Below, piece by piece: positions 7,274-15,843 of a stretch of 64,000 bases of DNA; position 1 is the stretch's first letter, and each line of letters opens with the position of its first letter. The position numbers were made by a program, and so were the translations under genes. This stretch comes from CAIQPS01 sp963783835 (GTDB taxonomy: Bacteria > Actinomycetota > Thermoleophilia > RBG-16-64-13). Location: positions 365,291 through 429,290 of the forward strand of contig CAWAOX010000013.1 of assembly GCA_963783835.1 (NCBI GenBank), written 5' to 3'. The notes under the pieces were generated by a model that did no database searches, was not told the origin of the DNA, and worked only from the letters and a program-made list of their open reading frames with translations.

Positions 7274-8911
7274 ATGATGTCTGACGTATCAGTAGGTCCG
7301 TCTGGTGAAGAATTCCCTCTGCCGAGCTCCGAGGAGTACGCGGAGGAACTCGGTCGCGTGGAGGCCCTGGCCCGTTCGGCCAAAGCCGAGGGCAAGGAAG
7401 TCGTCGTGGTCATGGGCGTCGGTTTCGTCGGGGCCGTGATGGCGGCCATCATCGCCGATGCGGTTGACGAGAACGGTAGTCCAAGCAAGTTCGTGGTGGG
7501 CTGCCAGCGCCCCAGCTCGCGCAGTTTCTGGAAGATCCCTCTCCTCAATCGCGGCGAGTCGCCGGTCAAGGCCGAGGACCCCGAAGTGGACGTCATGATC
7601 TCTCGCTGCGTCCACGACAAGAAGACTCTGACGGCGACGTACAACAGCGACTGCCTCGCGCTTGCGGACTGCGTGGTAGTGGACGTGCAATGCGACTACA
7701 CCAAGCAGAGCCTGGGCGACATGAGAACCGGTGAGGTCGAGATGGCGGCCCTCGAGGCCACCATGAAGACCATCGGCGAGAAGATCTCGCCGGACTGTCT
7801 CGTGGTGATCGAGACCACCGTGGCGCCGGGGACCACCGAGTTCGTCGCCTACCCCATCATGAAGAAGGCCTTCCAGGCTCGGGGCCTCGAGGCTCTTCCC
7901 CTCCTGGCCCACAGCTACGAGCGGGTCATGCCCGGCAAACAGTACATCGCGTCCATCAGGGACTTCTGGCGGGTCTGCTCGGGGTGCAACGAGGAGGCCA
8001 CCGAGCGGGTCGTCAAGTTCCTCAACGAGGTCTTGAACACCAAGGACTTCCCCCTGACCGTGATGGACAGGCCCATCGAGAGCGAGACCACCAAGATCGT
8101 GGAGAATTCCTACCGTGCCACTATCCTGGCGTTTCTCAACGAGTGGAGCCTCTTCGCGGAACGCAACGGCGTGGACCTCACCAAGGTCATCGGGGCGATC
8201 AAAGTCCGCCCCACGCACAGCAACATCATCTTCCCGGGGCCGGGGATCGGCGGCTACTGCCTGCCCAAGGATGGCGGCCTGGGCTCCTGGGCCTACAAAC
8301 ACATCCTGGGCTTTGAGGACGATATCTTCCGCATCACCACCGCTGCCATCGACATAAACGACACGCGGTCGCTCCATGTCGCGGAACTGACCAGGGATGC
8401 GCTGCGCAACATGGGGCGCTACATCGCCGGGGCCCGCGTGCTCCTCTGCGGCGCCAGCTACCGGGAGGACGTGGGAGACACCAGGTACAGTGGCTCGGAA
8501 CTCGTGGTCCGGAAGCTCGTCGAGATGGGCGCCGAACTCAGCGTGCACGACCCGTTCGTGGAGCACTGGTACGAGATCGAAACGCCCGACACGTATCCCT
8601 CCTCCGGGAACTCACTGGCGCGCTTCTTCCGAAACCAGCAGGATCTCCCCCGCCTTCGCGTGCAGAAGGATCTCGCCGCCGCCTTGAAGGGCGTGGAGGC
8701 GGTGGTTCTCGCGGTACGGCACTCGCCCTATCTTGACCTCGAACCCGACCAGGTGGTCGAGTGGGCGGGGTCCAACCTGGCAGTGGTCGACTGCTTCGGC
8801 ATCCTGGACGATGCCAAGATCCGCAGGTACTTCGAGCTGGGCTGTGAGGTGAAGGCCTTAGGCCGAGGCCATATCCAGCGGATCAAGGACGAGGTGCGAA
8901 AGGCACAATAG
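7274..8911 (+). CDS. Nucleotide-sugar dehydrogenase (UDP-glucose/UDP-ManNAc dehydrogenase family)
   Basis: 545 residues. An NAD-binding loop (VMGVGFVGAVMA, near residue 47) follows an N-terminal extension of about 40 residues not usual in the family. The central domain and the catalytic cysteine motif GPGIGGYCLPKDGG (near residue 322) are present, as is a C-terminal UDP-binding domain (VLLCGASYREDVGDTRYS). The enzyme oxidises a nucleotide sugar to its uronic acid for capsule or exopolysaccharide. At 545 residues it is about 100 longer than standard UDP-glucose dehydrogenases, so the exact substrate is uncertain. Its neighbours include a deacetylase upstream and a glycosylphosphotransferase at 15.8 kb. 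Confidence 0.88.
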   Translation: MMSDVSVGPSGEEFPLPSSEEYAEELGRVEALARSAKAEGKEVVVVMGVGFVGAVMAAIIADAVDENGSPSKFVVGCQRPSSRSFWKIPLLNRGESPVKAEDPEVDVMISRCVHDKKTLTATYNSDCLALADCVVVDVQCDYTKQSLGDMRTGEVEMAALEATMKTIGEKISPDCLVVIETTVAPGTTEFVAYPIMKKAFQARGLEALPLLAHSYERVMPGKQYIASIRDFWRVCSGCNEEATERVVKFLNEVLNTKDFPLTVMDRPIESETTKIVENSYRATILAFLNEWSLFAERNGVDLTKVIGAIKVRPTHSNIIFPGPGIGGYCLPKDGGLGSWAYKHILGFEDDIFRITTAAIDINDTRSLHVAELTRDALRNMGRYIAGARVLLCGASYREDVGDTRYSGSELVVRKLVEMGAELSVHDPFVEHWYEIETPDTYPSSGNSLARFFRNQQDLPRLRVQKDLAAALKGVEAVVLAVRHSPYLDLEPDQVVEWAGSNLAVVDCFGILDDAKIRRYFELGCEVKALGRGHIQRIKDEVRKAQ

Positions 8912-8970
8912 ACCCAAGTCCCGCTGCTCGTGCGCCCGCCCCCGCGCCGGGGACAGGACACTGTAAGTAT

Positions 8971-9024
8971 CTCCGGCTACCTATGCTCTGTGTCAGATCT
9001 GACACAAGTCATAGGTAGCCGGAG
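8971..9024. repeat. 54-bp nested palindrome (15-bp arms enclosing an 18-bp palindrome)
   Basis: Outer arms CTCCGGCTACCTATG (8971-8985) and CATAGGTAGCCGGAG (9010-9024) are perfectly complementary. Inside lies an 18-bp perfect palindrome TGTGTCAGATCTGACACA (8989-9006). It could fold as a long hairpin terminating the sugar dehydrogenase transcript. The inner site also resembles GTCAGATTTGACATAAG upstream of the XRE gene at 15.3 kb, so it may be a leftover TA operator. The surrounding 8912-9081 holds no gene I can support. Confidence 0.7.
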
Positions 9025-9081
9025 AGGCTAGACAGTTCCAGGTCCTCCAGTCGCACGAGATGCGGCCGACACGGGCTCTGA

Positions 9082-9995
9082 TCAGTTGGGCGTTCCCAGG
9101 ACCTCGAAGGCATCGATGCTTATCCGGGAGAGAGGGTGCCGGTGTCCCACACCTCTGCTGATACGCTGCGACCGACGCTGCGAGGTTTACGCTCACCGTG
9201 TGGTGCCGTCGAGCGACACGAACGCCTTGCCAAGAGTGGTCCCCTTGGTCGCGATCCAGGCCAGATAGGTCCCGTTGAACGTGACAGTGACAGAGGCCGT
9301 GTTCGAACTGGCGCGCGCGTAGCTGCCGCCCGAAGCCCTTGTGGTGGAACAGGTGGCCCAGGCGCCAACGTTAGCAAGGAGCGAGCTTGTCTGCTGATAG
9401 CGGGGGACCGCCGGCGAGGGCTGGCCGGGGGTGTGCGCGGTCGCATCGACATAACCACCAAAATCGGTGGTCCAGTAGCACGTGTATGGCGAGCCCGGGA
9501 CGATAACCAGCGAAACACCGATCACCTTGTATGCGGCGCCAAGCATGTTCGTGTTATGGCCCGCGGAATTCTTCCAAGCGTCGAACACCTGGGCCGCGGT
9601 CGTTTGCCCAGCGGCTATGTTATCGGCCATCGAGGTGTTGAAGGCGTAACCACTCATCGCCATCCGGTCCCAGGGGGTCGCGTTGTACGCGAACCAGTCG
9701 GACGCCAGACTGTAGTGGCGAAGAATGAATACTCCGCCATATCGGAGCTGTGCCGGTCGCAGGCCTCGGTGATCATGTCCGAGAGAAGTAGAGGCTGGAG
9801 ACCGTTGGCGGATCGGTAGTTGTTCAGGAGGTGGATAAAGGCAAGCTCTTGGTCGCTGCAGCTCACCGCCGCCTGAGCCCTGGCCGTGAAAGCAAAGCCC
9901 AGCAGCACGGCGAGAACCAGCACGACTACCAGCGTTAGACCGAGAATTCGTGGTGGTGAGCGAGTGCTCCGGGGACTCGGCATGCAGGTTCCCAT
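9082..9995 (-). pseudogene. Secreted CAP (SCP/PR1) domain protein with C-terminal repeat domain, multiply frameshifted
   Basis: The start region encodes a signal-anchor (LGLTLVVVLVLAVLLGFAF) and the CAP domain opening (SDQELAFIHLLNNYRSANG, then ACDRHSSDMAEYSFF). The frame breaks near 9718 and resumes with HYSLASDWFAYNATPWDRM and WKNSAGHNTNMLGAAY, the rest of the CAP domain. After a linker comes one copy of the domain seen three times in the neighbouring giant protein (VTFNGTYLAWIATKGTTL). It breaks again near 9195 and once more before SIDAFEVLGTPN at the end. CAP domain proteins are secreted and of varied or unknown activity. At least three frame breaks make it a pseudogene as written. Confidence 0.6.
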
Positions 9996-10157
9996 GGGTG
10001 TCTCCTAATCACAGTTCCGCGCCGGGCAGGGTGTCGTCAAGGCACTACGGATAGCGAGTCTTTCACGCCCTATGACCGTGTTATCGGCCCGCGCGAAGGT
10101 TTCCCAATGTCCCGCCGAAGCTATTCGAAGCCACGGGACGAGCGAGGAGGGGTTTGC

Positions 10158-13100
10158 ATGGGCGGTGGAGCGGAGACGAAAGGGACCGGCAGGTCCCGAA
10201 ACACCGGCGCCGGCGAACGACTGAGCGGCAGGCGACTGCGGCGCCGGCCGATACCTATCTGGTCGCTAGTGGCCACGCTCGTCGTCGTCGGGGTGCTGGT
10301 CGGCGTAACGGCCGGCGGCGCGCTCGCGGCAAGTACCGGGTCGAACCATCCGGGCACCGCGGCCAGCGACAGCTCCAACGGGTCGGGTCAGGCGTGGTCA
10401 AACTTGACCAACGCCCTGACGCAGAACGACCTCTACACGGATGCGACGGTCAACAAGGCCAACCCAACCACACAGTACCTGAAGCTGACCAACTTCGGCT
10501 TCAGCATCGCGACAGACGCGGTGATCGACGGGATCCAGGTCGAGGTCGATCGCTACACGAGCACCGGCGAGATCATCGATCAGAGTGTCAAGCTGGTCAA
10601 GGGCGGCACGATCGGCGGGACCGATAAGAGCGGGGGAGCGGCCTGGCCGACGAGCGACACCGACGCCTACGTCTCCTATGGCGGCTCAGCCGATCTCTGG
10701 GGTCGGACCTGGAACGCAGCCGATATCAACTCCGCCAACTTTGGCGTCGTGATCGCGGCGACAAAGTCGAACGCCGGCAATAGCACCCGCAACGCACATG
10801 TCGACGATGTGCGGGTCACCGTTACCTACCATGGCAACCAGGCCCCGACTGACATCAGCCTCAGCTCGACCAGCATCCCCGAAAATGCGGGTGTGAACGC
10901 GACAGTGGGCGCGTTCAGTACCACCGACCCGGATGTGGGCACCGCCTTCACGTACACCCTCGTCAGCGGCACGGGCTCCACCGACAACGGCTCGTTCAAC
11001 ATCTCCGGTAACACCCTGAGGGCGAACGCTAGTTTAGACTACGAAGCGAAGAGTTCCTACAGCGTCCGGGCGAGGTCCACCGACCAGGGCGGTCTCTACC
11101 TCGAGAAGCAGTTCACGATTAGCGTCACCAACGTGAACGAGGCTCCGACCCTGGATTCGATCACCAACAAGACCACCCAGTGGGCGGACGCGGTAACACT
11201 CACCGCAGTTGGCCACGATCCGGATGCCGGTACGACTCTCACCTACGAGCTCTCCGCCGGCGCCCCTGGGTCATCAATCCCTCCACGGGAGCGTATCTCT
11301 GGATCCCGGGTGCGACCGACATCGGCATACACAACTTCAACGTTACGGTGTCCGACGGTGCTCTTAGCGCACAGACCGCGGCGCAGGTCACAGTGACAAC
11401 GCGCGCGATCACGGTCACCGCCGCCAGCGACAACAAAGCATACGACGGTACCACCAGCTCGGCCGGTGGGCCGACGCTGACCGCAGGTACGCTCGCGGCA
11501 GGCGATATAGGCCATTACAGCCAGACATTCGCCACTCCTGACGCAGGCACCGGCAAGACTTTGACTCCGGCGGCCATCATCAGGAATGCCGGAGCCGACG
11601 ACGTGACGAGCAGCTACAAGGTCACGCTCGTGAATAACGCGACGGGGGTGATCAGCCCCATCGACGCCACGCTCGACATCCAGGGCTGGACCGGTCCTTA
11701 TGACGGCACGGCCCACGGCGCCATCCTCGGCCACGCGACCGGCGTAGGCGGTGTGGATCTGAGCGCCCACGTCGACCTGGGTGACAGTTTCACCGACGCC
11801 CCGGGCGGCACTGCTCACTGGACCTTCAGCTTCGGTCCCAACTACAACGACGCGAGCGGCGACGCCATCATCACCATCAACCCGGTGAACGCCGACATCG
11901 CAGTCAACGGCTGGACCGGTCCTTATGACGGCACGGCCCACGGCGCCATCCTCGGCCACGCGACCGGCGTAGGCGGTGTGGATCTGAGCGCCCACGTCGA
12001 CCTGGGTGACAGTTTCACCGACGCCCCGGGCGGCACTGCTCACTGGACCTTCAGCTTCGGTCCCAACTACAACGACGCGAGCGGCGACGCCATCATCACC
12101 ATCAACCCGGCTCTGGCCACGGTGACTCTGGACACTGGGAGCCTGAGCGCAACCTATGACGGTCATCCGCACCATGCCACCGCCAGCACCACTCCTCCCG
12201 GCCTCACGGTCGACATCACCTACAGTCAGGGCGGCAGCCCGGTGACCGATCCGACTGAGGTGGGGAGCTACGACGTCACCGCCACCATCGACGAGACCAA
12301 CTACACCGGTTCCACCACCGGCACCATGGTCATCAGCCCCGCCTCGGTTACGTCGCCCTCCATCACCAGTCTGAATCCGACCGGCGGCACGCCAGCTGGC
12401 GGCACTTCGGTGATTATCACTGGCACGAACTTCACCGGGGCCACCGCCGTGACCTTCGGCGGCCTATCCGCTACAAGCTTTGTGTTCGATGCCGACACGC
12501 AGATCACGGCCGTGGCTCCAGCCCACGCCGCCGCCACCGTCCAGGTGCAGGTGACTACCCCGGGCGGCTCTACGGCCGACACGGCGGCTTCCCACTACAC
12601 CTATAGCGCTCCTCTCAGCCTGACTCGGTACGAGGACAGCGACCACTCCTTGAGCTACAACGGCTGGTGGCTGAGCTACGCGACCTCGGTTGCTTCCGGC
12701 GGCCGCTTTTCCTACACCGACATCCTCGGGGCCTCTGTGACCGTGAGGTTCAACGGCACCTACTTGGCCTGGATCGCCAAGACCAGCCCACTACACGGGA
12801 TCGCCAAGGTCACGCTGGACGACCGCGCTCCGGTGATGGTGGACCTCTACAGTTCGGCCACGCTATTCAAGCAGAAGGTGTGGGAAACACCGGCTGGCCT
12901 CTCCTCGGGGGACCACGTCCTCATAATCGAGTGCACCCGCACCGGCAGGCCCGCGGCCACGGACACGAACATCAACATCGACGCGCTCGATATCCTCGGC
13001 ACTTTGATAGACACGGAGGGACTCACGCGCTACCAGCAGCCGGATATCCGGTTGGTCTACAAAGGAACCTGGGCCAACTTCGCCACTCCCACCGCTTCCT

Positions 13101-13792
13101 TCGGCAACTACTGGCGTTCCAGCACGCCGGGCGCTTCCGTAGCCATACCCTTTAAGGGCACCCGCCTCGACTGGATCGCGACTAAGGGCACCACGCTGAG
13201 CAAGGCCGACGTGTACGTTGACGGCTCCTTTGTGACCACGGTCGATCTGGCCAGCCCCATCGTCCTGTATCAGCAGAAGGTCTTCACGACCGGCACCTTG
13301 GCCGACGGCTACCACACGGTCAAGATCGTCCGCAGCGCGGGTAACGCGACCGGCAAGTTCGTCAGCATCGACGCCGTTGACGTGGCCGGGACCCTGGCTT
13401 CGACCACCCGCTTCCAGCAGACCGATTCCTGCCTCATGTGGGCGGGCAAGTGGACCACCGGCACCGGGGCGTCGTATTCGGGCAGCAGCTTCGCTTTCAC
13501 GAACGCGTCCGGCTCGTCGGCGACCGTCAAGTTCTCCGGACTCATGCTGACCCTTATCGCGAAGAAGAGCCCCGCCTATGGCAAGGTAAGGATCACCGTG
13601 GACGGAGGCGCGCCGATCGTAGTCGATCTCTATCACGCATCCACGCTCTACAGACAGTCCGTGTGGTCCAGCGGTTTCCTCACTCCCGGCGACCATACTG
13701 TGCTGATCGAGCGGACCGGCCTTAAGAGGAGCGTTGCCACCGCGGCGAACGTCAACGTGGATGCGCTCGACGTGATTGGCATCCTCAAATAG
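10158..13792 (+). CDS. Giant secreted repeat protein (cadherin-like, Ig, MBG/YDG, IPT and C-terminal triple domain), one frameshift
   Basis: Start chosen at ATG 10158, 7 bp after GAGGAGGGG. A hydrophobic signal/anchor (IWSLVATLVVVGVLVGVTAG) follows a basic N-terminus. In order: a beta-rich region, a cadherin-like repeat (NQAPTDISLSSTSIPENAG), an Ig-like segment, a YDG-type domain (SDNKAYDGTTSS), two identical 75-residue MBG-like units, another MBG unit, an IPT/TIG domain (SITSLNPTGGTPAGGTSV) and three copies of a ~130-residue C-terminal domain. The frame breaks between about 11261 and 11275; both sides read through the same Ig-like domain (WVINPSTGAYLW). Total about 1,210 residues. It is probably a surface adhesin or matrix protein; no enzymatic motif is visible. 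Confidence 0.8.
11684..11885 (+). repeat. 202-bp exact direct repeat, copy 1
   Basis: Identical base for base to 11909-12110 at a 225-bp (75-codon) offset. It encodes the MBG-like unit beginning GWTGPYDGTAHGAILGHATG. Perfect identity including silent positions indicates a recent duplication or gene conversion. Confidence 0.95.
11909..12110 (+). repeat. 202-bp exact direct repeat, copy 2
   Basis: Second copy of the MBG-like unit, separated from the first by 23 bp encoding a short linker (VNADIAVN). In-frame expansion or contraction here would change the stalk length of the secreted protein. Confidence 0.95.
12628..13789 (+). repeat. Three tandem copies of a ~130-residue extracellular domain
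   Basis: Copies begin near 12625 (LTRYEDSDHSLSYNGWW), 13021 (LTRYQQPDIRLVYKGTW) and 13405 (TTRFQQTDSCLMWAGKW). Each contains V.F.GT.L.WIA-like and VDLY/VDLA signatures and ends with a DALDI.GTL-like strand. They are diverged at protein level. A fourth, broken copy lies in the CAP gene on the opposite strand. The fold looks like a beta-sandwich binding module (inference). Confidence 0.75.
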
Positions 13793-14224
13793 TGGCGAAA
13801 AGCCGAGGTGCCGGTAGCAGCTACACGCGAATCGCGGCACACGACGCTGGCCAGCGGCACGAGCCCCTGGAGCACCATGAGGACGGTGCTGGCCACGGTC
13901 AACCGCGGGGAGATCGACCAGACCAGCTTCAGGGCCCGGCCCACGCGTAGCGCTTCCCGGACCTTCAGCGTGCGTTTCTCCTGGGCCAGCCCCACTCCCT
14001 TCCCCCGGTCTCACCGTTCCTGCGGCGTCGCGCCGCGTGGCGAGACTATCCGCCGCCAATCATAGCCCCACCGGGCAATGTGAGACCAAGGTCTGACTCG
14101 CACCAGGAGTCGCCCCTCATACAGTGCCGACAGGTTCTGGACCGCGACCGCAGTCCTACCCTTCCGTGCCGTGCTCCGCACGGCAATCGTGCTATCCTAC
14201 TAGGTGGTATAGCGGAGATTCGCG
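13793..14224. other. Intergenic region with an ABC-exporter stub and an 8-bp-arm hairpin
   Basis: 432 bp without an intact gene. It holds the minus-strand ABC-exporter remnant (13840-13995) and a perfect hairpin TGCCGTGC-TCC-GCACGGCA at 14167-14185 just before the RelE gene. I see no other coding signal. Confidence 0.5.
13840..13995 (-). pseudogene. N-terminal stub of an ABC exporter (membrane domain)
   Basis: 52 residues, beginning MGLAQEKRTLKVREALRVGR and running through LVWSISPRLTVASTVLMVLQ and GLVPLASVV, match the start of bacterial ABC exporter membrane domains. The match then ends and the frame continues into sequence antisense to the secreted protein gene. This looks like the 5' end of an ABC transporter gene cut off when the neighbouring gene arrived or by deletion. 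Confidence 0.45.
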
Positions 14225-14584
14225 ATGATATTTGTGGAAAGCCGACTATTCACCAAACACCTCCCCGACTTGTTGGACGACGAGGGCTACCGGGAGTTGC
14301 AGAATGTTCTCGCAAGAAACCCAGAGTGGGGTCCCGTCATCCCCGGATGTGACGGCCTTCGAAAGATCAGAATCGGGTTGGAGACCTTTGGCAAGGGAAA
14401 GAGATCGGGGGCAAGAGTGGTGTATCTCCACATACCTGAAGCCTCTCGATGCGACATGCTTGTCATCTACAGCAAGGACGAGAGGGACGATCTGACCGCC
14501 AGAGAGAAGACGGTTCTAACAGAACTCGCTCACGAGGCCCGAGCGGAGGCCATCGCGTGGGCCAGAAGAAGGGAGAGGAAATGA
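14225..14584 (+). CDS. RelE/HigB-type toxin
   Basis: 119 residues starting MIFVESRLFTKHLPDLLDDE, with RKIRIGLETFGKGKRSGARV, YLHIPEASRCDMLVIYSKDE and a C-terminal helix (LTELAHEARAEAIAWARRR). This is the DUF1044/RelE-ParE subfamily, usually an mRNA interferase. Its stop overlaps the start of the XRE antitoxin by 4 bp (ATGA), with toxin first as in HigBA. Confidence 0.88.
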   Translation: MIFVESRLFTKHLPDLLDDEGYRELQNVLARNPEWGPVIPGCDGLRKIRIGLETFGKGKRSGARVVYLHIPEASRCDMLVIYSKDERDDLTAREKTVLTELAHEARAEAIAWARRRERK

Positions 14585-14955
14585 CACCGACCCAGTCAAC
14601 CGTTTTCGACCAACTGAAGGCCGGCCTGCAGGACAGCGTGGGGTTCTCGCGGGGAAAGCTCTCGCTGATCACCACCGACTTGCCCAGCCCTCCGCCAAGA
14701 CCGAGCCCGGCTGAGATCGCGGAACTGCGTAATACCCTCAGGATGTCGCAGGCCGTCTTTGCAGCCGTCATCAACGTCTCGGCAAAGACCGTCCAGAGCT
14801 GGGAACAGGGCGCGAGACAGCCATCTCATGCCGCGCTGCGCATACTCGAGCTTATCCGCGACGACCCCGGAGTGGCCGACAGCATCCTCCACCGCCGGCC
14901 GATGGTTATTCGTCCAACAGGCGATCGGCGGCGACCGGCGCGTAGTGCTGGATGA
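14581..14955 (+). CDS. HigA/NadS-like XRE antitoxin
   Basis: 124 residues from the ATG at 14581. A variable N-terminus is followed by an HTH (PAEIAELRNTLRMSQAVFAA, then VINVSAKTVQSWEQGARQPS). The antitoxin should bind the toxin and repress the operon. The C-terminal ~20 residues (RPTGDRRRPARSAG) are basic and may be a poorly conserved tail. Confidence 0.88.
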   Translation: MTPTQSTVFDQLKAGLQDSVGFSRGKLSLITTDLPSPPPRPSPAEIAELRNTLRMSQAVFAAVINVSAKTVQSWEQGARQPSHAALRILELIRDDPGVADSILHRRPMVIRPTGDRRRPARSAG

Positions 14956-14978
14956 TCCTCTAGGCCGAGAGCCTCGTT

Positions 14979-15001
14979 TTGTATATACTTGGTATATACA
15001 A
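14979..15001. promoter_or_regulatory. Perfect operator palindrome TTGTATATAC-TTG-GTATATACAA
   Basis: Ten-base arms separated by three bases, ending at the AGGAGG ribosome binding site of the AbrB-family gene. The arm sequence GTATATAC is typical of autoregulated MazE/VapB-type AbrB proteins. Confidence 0.8.
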
Positions 15002-15010
15002 GGAGGGCCA

Positions 15011-15262
15011 ATGAGGGTCAAGGCGCGTCAGGTCGGGAACAGCATTACGGTAACGATTCCGAGGCAGATCGCGATGGAGCTTGGTATTCGCCCGGAGATG
15101 GAAATCGATGTCACGGTCAGCGATCAGGCGATTCGAATGGAGCCGGTGGAGTCGAGGTGGAACCGACTTCTGGCAGAGTTGCGAAAAGAGGCTGCCGAGA
15201 GAGGACTCACCGAGAACGACATCGAGCAGGCGATAGCTGATGCCCGCGGCCACAGGCTCTGA
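15011..15262 (+). CDS. AbrB/MazE-family antitoxin without a toxin gene
   Basis: 83 residues from the ATG at 15011, 6 bp after AGGAGG. The N-terminus MRVKARQVGNSITVTIPRQI is a swapped-hairpin AbrB domain, followed by a helical tail for toxin binding (WNRLLAELRKEAAERGLTE). In this family a PIN-domain or MazF toxin normally follows at once. Here the next gene is an unrelated XRE regulator, so the antitoxin is an orphan or its toxin was lost. Confidence 0.85.
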   Translation: MRVKARQVGNSITVTIPRQIAMELGIRPEMEIDVTVSDQAIRMEPVESRWNRLLAELRKEAAERGLTENDIEQAIADARGHRL

Positions 15263-15305
15263 GCCATCACTCGCCACGCCACCGAGTAGAAGGTCATTGA
15301 TAATA

Positions 15306-15320
15306 CGTCAGATTTGACAT
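15306..15320. promoter_or_regulatory. GTCAGATTTGAC operator-like site upstream of the XRE gene
   Basis: An imperfect palindrome followed by ATAAG, 48 bp before the XRE start. It matches the core of the palindrome at 8989-9006 (GTCAGATCTGAC...AAG) closely, suggesting the same class of regulator binds both. Confidence 0.5.
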
Positions 15321-15367
15321 AAGCTGGGATATTAAGACGAAAGTAAGCGACTGGTGGAGCGGCAGTG

Positions 15368-15685
15368 ATGGATCCCGCAAAAAGAGCCCGCCTCGAAGCT
15401 GCTGGGTGGCGCTTTGGAGACGCCGCCGACTTCCTTGAGCTCACGCCCGAGGAAGCGGCGTTCATCGAACTCAAGGTGGCGCTATTCGTGCATCTGCGGC
15501 GACTTCGAGTGCAGAGCGGGTGGACACAGGCTCAGGTGGCCGAGAGGATCGGCTCAAGCCAGTCCCGGGTGGCAAAGATGGAGGCCGGAGACCCATCGGT
15601 GTCGTTGGACCTTGTGATCAGGACTCTTCTGGCGCTGGGCGTGTCCCGCGAGGAACTGGGATCGATCATCGCGCGCGCGGCGTAG
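15368..15685 (+). CDS. XRE-family HTH regulator (orphan antitoxin-like)
   Basis: 105 residues from ATG 15368 (a GTG at 15365 is also open). The HTH reads LRVQSGWTQAQVAERIGSSQ then SRVAKMEAGDPSVSLDLV. The N-terminus (ARLEAAGWRFGDAADFLELT) is typical of antitoxins paired with RelE-like toxins. No toxin gene precedes it within the ~100 bp gap. Confidence 0.85.
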   Translation: MDPAKRARLEAAGWRFGDAADFLELTPEEAAFIELKVALFVHLRRLRVQSGWTQAQVAERIGSSQSRVAKMEAGDPSVSLDLVIRTLLALGVSREELGSIIARAA

Positions 15686-15785
15686 CAGGCTCCGACCAAA
15701 CCAGCAGTTCGCTTGCCTCGAAGGCCCGGTTGCGCCTACCGCCGACCGATATCGACTCAATAATATCGACCGAAACAGAAAATAC

Positions 15786-15814
15786 TTGACTATGCGACTA
15801 ATACACCCTATAGT
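15786..15814 (+). promoter_or_regulatory. Sigma-70-type promoter TTGACT-17 bp-TATAGT
   Basis: TTGACT (15786-15791) and TATAGT (15809-15814) with exactly 17 bp between them, about 30 bp upstream of the glycosylphosphotransferase start. The region 15686-15843 is otherwise AT-richer than its surroundings and non-coding. Confidence 0.7.
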
Positions 15815-15843
15815 GAGCTTCCCCTACCACAGCGGGAGATGGT

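Noticed and set aside
9031..9081. A short gene downstream of the 54-bp palindrome
   Set aside because: Open frames here have no ribosome binding site and the sequence reads as the decayed tail of the CAP-domain gene or as non-coding.
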